A stretch of DNA of 6,073 nt, taken from NCBI GenBank assembly GCA_937996655.1, contig CALKUK010000023.1:1-6073 (forward strand), in the 5' to 3' direction. A program made the translations under genes and the position numbers. The notes beneath the pieces are model-generated. The model was not told where the DNA came from and made no database searches. It saw only the letters and a list, made by a program, of their open reading frames with translations. Source of the DNA: an uncultured Sphingomonadaceae bacterium (lineage in GTDB: Bacteria; Pseudomonadota; Alphaproteobacteria; Sphingomonadales; Sphingomonadaceae). Positions 1-5,323 of the stretch are shown here, piece after piece. The first letter of the stretch is position 1; every line of letters starts with the position of its first letter.

Positions 1-245
1 ATGTGCGTCGTATTCAGAAACTTCAGTTCGGCGAGCGTTATATTGGAAGCGATCTCACCAACCCGGACTTTATGAAGCTAGCTGACTCACTTGGCATTGC
101 CGGCTTCCAAGCTTTCAGCCCCGAAGAATTAGGAACAACGCTGGCACAAGCTCTGGTTTGCGGAGGCCCGGCACTCATCGAAGTTCCAGTAGGACCTATG
201 CCGGCTTGGCAGCCCTTTATGCCGCGCACGCGCGCACGCCCGTAA
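1..245 (+). CDS. Thiamine-pyrophosphate-dependent enzyme, C-terminal fragment (acetolactate synthase-like family)
   Basis: Only the last 80 residues are present; the gene enters from the left edge. The GTG at position 3 is not a real start: the reading frame runs off the edge, and the fragment begins inside the family's conserved stretch with VRRIQ followed by a short segment and then the SDLTNPDF motif. SPEELGTTLAQAL and GPALIEVPVGPMP then match the end of the C-terminal TPP-binding (PP) domain of the acetolactate synthase/benzoylformate decarboxylase superfamily. These enzymes use TPP to make or break carbon-carbon bonds next to a carbonyl in the cytoplasm. The catalytic glutamate and the diphosphate-binding GDG motif lie outside the window, so substrate and exact subfamily cannot be told. 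The gene ends at TAA (243-245) and converges with the solute-binding protein gene. The family call is fairly firm; true acetolactate synthase is only one option. Confidence 0.85.
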   Translation, partial: VRRIQKLQFGERYIGSDLTNPDFMKLADSLGIAGFQAFSPEELGTTLAQALVCGGPALIEVPVGPMPAWQPFMPRTRARP

Positions 246-421
246 TTCACCGGACGCTACAGACAGCTTGAGATGTGGTCCTTTTTTGCCTGCCTCCTGG
301 CATACAAGCATCAAGTGCCTCCCGCTGCGTTCAACGAGAGGGACTCTTCGTTCCAGTTTCATTGGCCAGGCAAGAAATTCAATTTTCAGGCCTGCTGAAC
401 AGATAGAGACTTAAGCTTCAT
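246..421. other. Convergent intergenic gap between the TPP enzyme and the solute-binding protein gene
   Basis: The gap is 176 bases between two stop codons that face each other. No convincing gene is seen on either strand. The only hairpin noticed is a 5-bp stem at 385-399 (TTCAG, loop GCCTG, CTGAA), 22 bases beyond the stop of the minus-strand gene. It has no proper T-run after it, so it is at best a weak terminator. A T6 tract at about 282-287 has no stem before it. The 7-mer GCTTCAT occurs at 415-421 and again at 430-436 and is probably chance. Confidence 0.5.
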
Positions 422-1411
422 TCATTGAGGCTTCATGCCAAGTTCTGTCGTTATCCCCTTCCATAATTCAAGCTGATCAGCAAGAAACTTGCGTGCGGCT
501 TCGGGGGACCCAGTTTCAATCTCGAAGCCGAGCTTTGGGGCCATTTCACGAATCTTCTCGTCTGCCATGGCCTCAGCCACATCGCGGCTTAATCTGTTTA
601 CGATGTTGTCAGGCGCCCCGACGGGAGCCATCAGCATGAACCAACCTGAGAAATCAAAATCTTTGATTGTCTCAGAAAGGGTCGGAACATCAGGCAGAGA
701 TCCCGAGCGCTTGCTTGAAGCGATTGCAAGGGGACGCAGCTTGCCATCACGAATAAGCGCCTCTGCAATGGAAACCGAAAATACGCCAAGTCCGACGCGC
801 CCAGTCATTGTATCCTGCAGAGCTGAATTGATGTTTGGATAGGGCACGAGGCTGAGATCCAGCCCCGCACGCTTGTTCAGCGCCTGGGCAGTGACGCCTG
901 CTAGATTGCGCGGCGAATCAACAGCGACGGATAGCTTGCCCGGTTCCTTGCGCTCAAGCGCGACAAGTTCGCTCACACTTTTGGCATTTACATCAGGGTG
1001 GGCGACCAGCACTTGGTGGCTTCGCGCGATCATGGTCACCGGCCTAAAGTCCTTGATCGGATCATAGGTCATCTTTTCGACAAGGAATGGATTGGTGGCC
1101 AGAGCCGCCGAAGTCGCGAAGAAGAACGTATAGCCGTCAGGCGCCGCGCGGGCTGCAGCGGTAGCCCCAATTACATTACCGCCACCCGGCTTGTTTTCAA
1201 TGACTACCCCTTGGCCGAGCGATCGGGACAGGCGATCAGCAAGGATGCGTGCCATGACATCAGGGCTCGCACCACCTGCCTGAGATACGATGAATGTAAC
1301 GGGACGGCTTGGCCATGCCTGAGCCGCCGCTTCATCGAGAGACGAAAACACATTCATAACCAGAAGCGAAAAGACTAAACATTGCGAAATCCGTCGGAAT
1401 ACCTTTGCCAT
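422..1411 (-). CDS. Tripartite tricarboxylate transporter (Bug/TctC) family periplasmic substrate-binding protein
   Basis: The product has 329 residues, the usual length for the Bug family of secreted solute receptors, which bind carboxylates and other small organic acids and may hand them to a TctAB-type permease. The start at 1411 is chosen over an upstream in-frame ATG at 1582. It has AGGAGG five bases upstream and begins directly with a signal peptide (hydrophobic segment about 11-23, likely cleavage after AAA at 28-30). The longer form would run into the oxidase gene. Mature-protein hallmarks are WPSRPVTFIV (33-42), the ligand-loop segment AGGASPDVMAR (45-55), IENKPGGGNVIGA (71-83), PDGYTF (91-96) and GSLPDVPTLSE (237-247). 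In Bug structures the first loop and the GG-rich loop hold the ligand's carboxylate. No TctA or TctB membrane gene is in the window, which is common for these orphan receptors. It lies 64 bases after the oxidase on the same strand, so co-transcription is possible. The ligand is unknown. Confidence 0.93.
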   Translation of the reverse strand: MAKVFRRISQCLVFSLLVMNVFSSLDEAAAQAWPSRPVTFIVSQAGGASPDVMARILADRLSRSLGQGVVIENKPGGGNVIGATAAARAAPDGYTFFFATSAALATNPFLVEKMTYDPIKDFRPVTMIARSHQVLVAHPDVNAKSVSELVALERKEPGKLSVAVDSPRNLAGVTAQALNKRAGLDLSLVPYPNINSALQDTMTGRVGLGVFSVSIAEALIRDGKLRPLAIASSKRSGSLPDVPTLSETIKDFDFSGWFMLMAPVGAPDNIVNRLSRDVAEAMADEKIREMAPKLGFEIETGSPEAARKFLADQLELWKGITTELGMKPQ

Positions 1412-1416
1412 AGTCG

Positions 1417-1422
1417 CCTCCT
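1417..1422 (-). promoter_or_regulatory. Ribosome binding site of the Bug-family receptor gene
   Basis: The minus strand reads AGGAGG, then five bases (CGACT), then the ATG at 1411-1409. This perfect Shine-Dalgarno decides the start at 1411 against the longer in-frame ORF from 1582, whose extra 57 residues show no signal peptide and no family similarity. Confidence 0.85.
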
Positions 1423-1475
1423 GCCGGAATTTCCCCAAAGAGTGTCGCTCATCGACCCAAGATGAAACCGAAAAC

Positions 1476-3527
1476 TTAATTCGCCTTGCGCAGCACCTTG
1501 ATGGCGCTGATCTTGTTGTTGGCGCGGTCGATCGTGAAGCTGATCTTGTCGCCTGCCTGAACCCCGTCGAGCAGGGCAGCATCGGCGACCGGATAGCTCA
1601 TCTCCATCGCGCCCATGAAGCCCTTGATCTCCTCGTGGTCGACGACCACTCGGCCCGACCGCTGGATCGTGGCGATGACGACCCCGATGCCCTCCACCGA
1701 CGCGCTCGCCTGCGCCTTGATGATCTGGGCCTCAGGTTCGGCCTTGCCCCCACGGCCCACGATGAGTTCGCCCATCATGCCAACCTTGTCATGGGCGGCG
1801 ACGTGGCAGTGAAAGGTGAGGGTGACATCGGCGTCGGGTGAAATGAACCGGGCGGTCTCGACGCCCGGCCCGATGAAGTTGAGGCTGAACATGGGTGCGA
1901 GGCCTGCGATCATGAAATCGTGGCGGATGTCGTCCTCGTTTTCAAGTACGAGTTCGATCTCCTCGCAGCGCCCGACATTGAGTTGGCGCGGCGATAAGCC
2001 ATAGGCCTCACCCGGCCCGGCATGGGCGCGACCGGCCTTGAGGTGGATCTGGCGCATCGCCTTCGCCTTCGCCGGGCAAGCGGTCGCGACGGTGCGATGA
2101 CGCTCCAGTTCGATGATGTCCTGCCGTGGTGGATCGGCAAGGACGGCGCGGGTGGGATAGGGAAGATCGTCCCGGGCCGCGAGGGGCGCAGCATCAGTCG
2201 CGTCAGGACCAAAAACCGAACGCTCGCCCCTGTAATAGGCGGCGTCGTAAGCATGCCCATGGCCAGCATGGTTCGCTATGCTCTGGCTATCGCCAAAACC
2301 CTCGTAGCGGATCTCAGTCGTCGCGCCGCCGGGGCCGATGCCCTTGTTGGTGGAGACGCCGAGACTGTGGTCATGGACCATCCACATGCCTGGCCCCGAA
2401 GCCTCGAAACCATCGGCCTTCGCGCTCATGGAAAGGTCGATCCGCTGGCCGGCGCCAATATCGAAAACATCGCGCCGGAATCTCTGCAAAGGGCTGAGCG
2501 GCGAGCCGTCCAGGTCCGTAACCAATGGGCGATGGCCATGTGGGTGAAAATGAACCGTATGGCCACCCACATTCAGGATGCGCAGCTTCACCTGTTCATC
2601 GGGCTTCACAAGGATCGGACTGTCGCGCAGCGTATAAGGGAATGAGCGCCCATTCAGCAGAAAAATGTCTGGCCTGCGCTGGCTCATATCGTAATCGCGA
2701 TGCATACGGCGTTCGATCTCGCGCACATCATTGGTCAGCGCGGGAATGCGGTGCAGCCGCTCATCAACGTCCATATAGACCAGCGAATATTCCCCCTGAT
2801 GCGTCTCAGCGGTCGCCTTAGCGGGAACCTCAATCCGGCCGGCGCCAGGCGTCAGCCGGGCGAAATGGTTGTTGGGGCGTCGTGGCTCGACGATGAACAT
2901 GCCCGCAAGCCCCATGGGAACATGCACATCTTCCTGCACATGGCAGTGATACCAATAGGTTCCCGGTGCGCCGGCAGTGAATTCGTAGGTGAAATTCTCC
3001 CCGGGCATGACCTCGGGACGGGGCATGCCGGGCATGCCATCCATGTCCCAGGACTGTGGCAGACCGTGGAAATGGATGGTGTGGGGCAGGTAATGGGTGT
3101 TGTAGAGAGTGACCTTCACCTTCTCTCCCTCCTGCACCCGCAGGGTGGGGCTTGGCAGGCGCGCCGGAGAGTTCATGCTGCGCCCTAGCGGCGCATAGAC
3201 CCAGAAGGTGACGAATTTGCCAGGATAGATTTCTTCCTGGACTTCTGCGATTTCAAGGCGGAAATGCACCTGCGTGTAATTGCCCTGCGCATCGGTGTCT
3301 GGGCCAAGCTCCACCGCATTGTCCTCTGCGCCGGGAATGCGGGCGTTTTCCGCCTCAAGCCCCAGCCGCTCCGCCTCACCGCCACGCAGGTAGGAATGGG
3401 TCGAGGCGTAGCGGCTTGTGCGCGGCATGTCTTCGGGTCGGACAGGATCATCAGCCCGAGCGCCAGCAGCCGCCGCAATCGTGGCAATCAAGGCTAGGCA
3501 AGCGTGGCGGCGCGACCGCATTTTCAT
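1476..3527 (-). CDS. Secreted multicopper oxidase: three cupredoxin domains plus a C-terminal CusF-like copper-binding domain
   Basis: The 683-residue product probably oxidises a substrate (phenolics or Cu(I) are candidates) in the periplasm, using O2. A signal peptide spans about 1-25 with an ARA cleavage site; SRR at 5-7 followed by hydrophobic residues could be a weak Tat signal. Domain 1 (about 85-215) has HTIHFHG (149-155) and WYHCH (192-196), then H202 and M205. Domain 2 (about 285-410) has HTVHFHPHGH (323-332) and HDH (385-387). Domain 3 (about 470-592) has RHDF (535-538) and HCHVAAHDKVGMMG (573-586). Residues about 608-681 resemble CusF (PF11604), with H631, M638, M641 and M643. Known multicopper oxidases use HxH pairs for the trinuclear cluster and Cys/His/Met for type-1 copper, and all of these are present. 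A His-rich segment (NHAGHGH, 419-425) lies between domains 2 and 3. The ATG at 3527 overlaps the upstream stop codon; an alternative ATG at 3521 (Met3) is also possible. At 683 residues it is longer than CueO-type oxidases (about 500). The physiological substrate is not evident. Confidence 0.93.
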   Translation of the reverse strand: MKMRSRRHACLALIATIAAAAGARADDPVRPEDMPRTSRYASTHSYLRGGEAERLGLEAENARIPGAEDNAVELGPDTDAQGNYTQVHFRLEIAEVQEEIYPGKFVTFWVYAPLGRSMNSPARLPSPTLRVQEGEKVKVTLYNTHYLPHTIHFHGLPQSWDMDGMPGMPRPEVMPGENFTYEFTAGAPGTYWYHCHVQEDVHVPMGLAGMFIVEPRRPNNHFARLTPGAGRIEVPAKATAETHQGEYSLVYMDVDERLHRIPALTNDVREIERRMHRDYDMSQRRPDIFLLNGRSFPYTLRDSPILVKPDEQVKLRILNVGGHTVHFHPHGHRPLVTDLDGSPLSPLQRFRRDVFDIGAGQRIDLSMSAKADGFEASGPGMWMVHDHSLGVSTNKGIGPGGATTEIRYEGFGDSQSIANHAGHGHAYDAAYYRGERSVFGPDATDAAPLAARDDLPYPTRAVLADPPRQDIIELERHRTVATACPAKAKAMRQIHLKAGRAHAGPGEAYGLSPRQLNVGRCEEIELVLENEDDIRHDFMIAGLAPMFSLNFIGPGVETARFISPDADVTLTFHCHVAAHDKVGMMGELIVGRGGKAEPEAQIIKAQASASVEGIGVVIATIQRSGRVVVDHEEIKGFMGAMEMSYPVADAALLDGVQAGDKISFTIDRANNKISAIKVLRKAN

Positions 3528-5038
3528 CTGGCTCCCGGCAGCGGGGCGTTGGCGGGAATGGGGCCAGTATAGCGCAGAACGGTCAGCCCGCCTCCATTCC
3601 CATCGGTAACATATAAGAGGTCGGTTTTCGGATCCTGCCAGATCTCGCGGGTGTGCCGATCCTTGCGGCCGGGCGAGGCGAAACGCGGGGAGAGATAATG
3701 TCCGATGAAGCGCGGCGCGGCGGGGTTGCTGATGTCCATCACACGCACGCCTTCGTCATACCAGGTGACATAGACAAGGCTCGGCGAACGACGGTCGGGG
3801 AAAGGCAGATGGGTGGTGTTGGAAAGAGTTCCATTCGGCCCACCCGCCGCCTCGCAGACAAACTCCTTCTTCACCGGATCGAACTTGTCCGAGAGATGTT
3901 CGATCCGGAAGGTGGAAAGCAACTGGATGTTGGCGGAGCGGGCGCCCTTGGTCACTTCGGGGTTTTTCATGTCGGATATGTCGAGGATTCGTCCGAAGCC
4001 CTGCGGGCAATCGAAGATCTCGTCGGTATGGACCACGAGGTCCGGATCCTCGCCAGGCTTTGTGACCACGGGCATGGACGTATGCGCCGCCCCTAGGAAG
4101 CCGCCATGGAAAGGCGGTACATAATCATAGACGCTGAGTTCACGAGGCTTGGCGCGATCCTTGACATCCAGAATGATCATGCCGGCATCGCGCCAGCCAA
4201 GATAGAGCCTGTCATTGTAATGGACGATTTCGTGGCACTGGATGAGTTGCTGCTTTCCGTCCGGGCCAGCGCGGTTCATCGGCCCATATTGCTCGCCCTT
4301 GAGCTGTCCCGTGACATGCCATGTGGCGACCTGCCGGATATTCTTGGGGTCGCTGTAGTCGATGATCTGCAACGCCTCGCGATTGAGATCAGAAGAGAAG
4401 GTGCCGCAGCCGTAGAGATAGTTCCCATCGGCATCCATGCCGTGCGTCTTGCCTCCGGGCGAGGCGGGAATGAAGGCGAGCTCTTTAGGCTTGGATGGGT
4501 CGGCGACGTCATAAAACGACCAGCCAATCTTCGCCTGCTCGCCTGACTTGACCTTGTTTGGATTGTCCTTGTCGCTGTCATGTCCGAACATCAAGACCTT
4601 CTTGTCCGGATTGACGCGCAGATACGTGCAACGCGCGCCTGCATTGCAGGGAATAAAGCTGAGAGGCTTGATGTTCTGGGGATCGCGCACATCGGCAATA
4701 ACCACGCCAAAGACCGTGCCAGGGAAATTATATCCAGCCAGATAGGCGACGCCGTCGTAAACCCGCACAGTGTTGAACCCGGACCCCACTTCTGTTCCAG
4801 GCCGCCCTTCCGCTTTGGCCCAAGCCGTACGCTCCGGGACTTTCAAATAGGAGTGGCCGAGGACTTCAAAATTCTGAACGGAGGAATAGGCCTTGATCCC
4901 TGCAAGATCGAGATTGAAAACATCGACGTTAGCCGGAATCGGAACATTGGGTACAGCCGGCGCAAGCCCTTGCGCTGTTGCCGCCCCAGTCAAAAGGAAA
5001 CCAGCGAACCCGAGAAAAGCAGCTGCTTTTTTGAACAT
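3524..5038 (-). CDS. Secreted LVIVD-repeat beta-propeller protein
   Basis: The 504-residue product carries a clear Sec signal peptide (MFKK, hydrophobic stretch 5-19, cleavage after ATA at 20-22). It contains about six LVIVD-type repeats (PF08309), each a short beta strand ending in a D-x-(S/A/R)-(D/N)-P-like turn: IADVRDPQNI (114-123), YDVADPSKPKEL (176-187), IIDYSDPKNI (225-234), ILDVKDRAKPREL (289-301), ILDISDMKNP (351-360) and VMDISNPAAP (433-442). The family folds as a beta-propeller and has no agreed enzymatic role. Several histidines sit at strand starts or loops (H199, H269, H273, H319, H337, H410), and six cysteines (131, 137, 211, 268, 344, 395) lie in the mature part. Metal binding or disulfides are therefore possible but unproven. 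The start is supported by AGGAGG six bases upstream. The gene is the first of the minus-strand run and its stop overlaps the oxidase start, so the two products are likely made together and may act as partners. Confidence 0.88.
   Translation of the reverse strand: MFKKAAAFLGFAGFLLTGAATAQGLAPAVPNVPIPANVDVFNLDLAGIKAYSSVQNFEVLGHSYLKVPERTAWAKAEGRPGTEVGSGFNTVRVYDGVAYLAGYNFPGTVFGVVIADVRDPQNIKPLSFIPCNAGARCTYLRVNPDKKVLMFGHDSDKDNPNKVKSGEQAKIGWSFYDVADPSKPKELAFIPASPGGKTHGMDADGNYLYGCGTFSSDLNREALQIIDYSDPKNIRQVATWHVTGQLKGEQYGPMNRAGPDGKQQLIQCHEIVHYNDRLYLGWRDAGMIILDVKDRAKPRELSVYDYVPPFHGGFLGAAHTSMPVVTKPGEDPDLVVHTDEIFDCPQGFGRILDISDMKNPEVTKGARSANIQLLSTFRIEHLSDKFDPVKKEFVCEAAGGPNGTLSNTTHLPFPDRRSPSLVYVTWYDEGVRVMDISNPAAPRFIGHYLSPRFASPGRKDRHTREIWQDPKTDLLYVTDGNGGGLTVLRYTGPIPANAPLPGAR
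3532..3536 (-). promoter_or_regulatory. Ribosome binding site of the multicopper oxidase, inside the preceding gene
   Basis: The minus strand reads GGGAG within the last codons of the propeller gene. It is 4 bases before the ATG at 3527 (short) and 10 bases before the alternative ATG at 3521 (long but workable). The first start gives an ATGA overlap with the upstream stop and implies translational coupling. The second removes two residues and leaves the signal peptide intact. The data do not fully separate them. Confidence 0.5.
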
Positions 5039-5044
5039 TCCGGT

Positions 5045-5050
5045 CCTCCT
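5045..5050 (-). promoter_or_regulatory. Ribosome binding site of the LVIVD-repeat protein gene
   Basis: The minus strand reads AGGAGG, then six bases (ACCGGA), then the ATG at 5038-5036. Strength and spacing are close to ideal and fix the start of the first gene in the minus-strand run. Confidence 0.85.
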
Positions 5051-5108
5051 GATCGAATCTTTCCACCAGCGCTATCGCCCATGTGCGCTTGTGCGTTGTC
5101 TTACGGTA

Positions 5109-5138
5109 TTTGTAATCCTGCAAAGGCGCGCCTTGCAA
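5109..5138 (-). promoter_or_regulatory. Possible sigma70-type promoter of the propeller/oxidase run
   Basis: On the minus strand TTGCAA (5138-5133, 4 of 6 matches to TTGACA) is followed after 18 bases by TACAAA (5114-5109, 4 of 6 matches to TATAAT). This lies about 70 bases before the ATG at 5038. It is the best pair noticed by eye, but partial matches like this occur by chance and no transcription start is known. Confidence 0.3.
5119..5137. repeat. GC-rich dyad, candidate operator
   Basis: TGCAA, then A and GGCGCGCC, then TTGCA: a near-perfect inverted repeat with a perfect 12-base core (AAGGCGCGCCTT, 5123-5134) and one extra A in the left arm. It overlaps the spacer and -35 box of the possible minus-strand promoter, where a repressor or MerR-type activator could bind. 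It does not match the copper-responsive CueR operator as I know it. Confidence 0.35.
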
Positions 5139-5222
5139 GCCCAAGGTTCTTTCGTACCGTTGACCAGAAGCGACGCCAGCAGTCGCTCTCCGCAACTTTA
5201 CAAAGGCAGAACAATCTTTACC

Positions 5223-5237
5223 CTGATCCACGATCAG
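5223..5237. repeat. 15-bp inverted repeat, candidate regulator binding site upstream of the dioxygenase
   Basis: CTGATC-CAC-GATCAG has perfect 6-bp arms around a 3-base centre. It ends 86 bases before the dioxygenase ATG and 29 bases before the TTGACC that might be its -35 box, which is a plausible position for an activator. The arms are too short and the context too AT-poor to suggest a terminator. The regulator family cannot be named. Confidence 0.4.
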
Positions 5238-5308
5238 ATGCTGGCAGTGAAGGGATTGCAAGCAGCTTGACCCTTACATGAATCCAACACAATTGTGGCT
5301 CAAACAAC

Positions 5309-5315
5309 GGGAGGG
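5309..5315 (+). promoter_or_regulatory. Ribosome binding site of the extradiol dioxygenase gene
   Basis: GGGAGGG lies 8 bases before the ATG at 5324. No other start with a comparable site is near, so this fixes the N-terminus. Confidence 0.8.
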
Positions 5316-5323
5316 CATATACA

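Larger units (their letters stand above)
5039..5323. other. Divergent intergenic regulatory region
   Basis: These 285 bases separate the starts of the minus-strand propeller/oxidase run and the plus-strand dioxygenase gene, so they must hold at least one promoter in each direction unless transcription comes from elsewhere. No credible coding frame is seen: ORFs crossing it are extensions antisense to the flanking genes. It contains an inverted repeat at 5223-5237, a GC-rich dyad around 5119-5137, a TTAC-N7-GTAA repeat at 5101-5115, and the 8-mer TTGCAAGC twice (5133-5140 and 5256-5263). A TTGACC at 5267-5272 could be a plus-strand -35 box, but the best -10 at 16-18 bases is poor. No regulator gene lies in the window. 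Confidence 0.6.

Noticed and set aside
385..399. Terminator hairpin after the solute-binding protein gene
   Set aside because: The stem is only 5 bp with mixed AT/GC and no T-run follows, so it is below what I would call a terminator.
472..481. GCTGATCAGC palindrome near the 3' end of the solute-binding protein gene
   Set aside because: It lies within conserved coding sequence; a 10-base palindrome is expected by chance and its position does not suggest an operator.
1412..1582. 57-residue N-terminal extension of the solute-binding protein from an ATG at 1582
   Set aside because: It overlaps the oxidase C-terminus, lacks a signal peptide and has no family similarity; the start at 1411 has AGGAGG and begins with a proper signal peptide.
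2022..2645. 207-codon plus-strand ORF inside the oxidase gene
   Set aside because: It is antisense to conserved oxidase motifs, has no recognisable domain and no good ribosome binding site; such frames arise in GC-rich coding DNA.
5242..5260. Sigma54-like promoter (TGGCAG ... TTGCA) upstream of the dioxygenase
   Set aside because: The GG and GC elements are 15 bases apart from first G to first G; sigma54 needs 12, and this spacing is strict.
4580..5281. 233-codon plus-strand ORF antisense to the propeller N-terminus and crossing the intergenic region
   Set aside because: The protein has no family features and covers the reverse complement of a well-supported gene plus its ribosome binding site.
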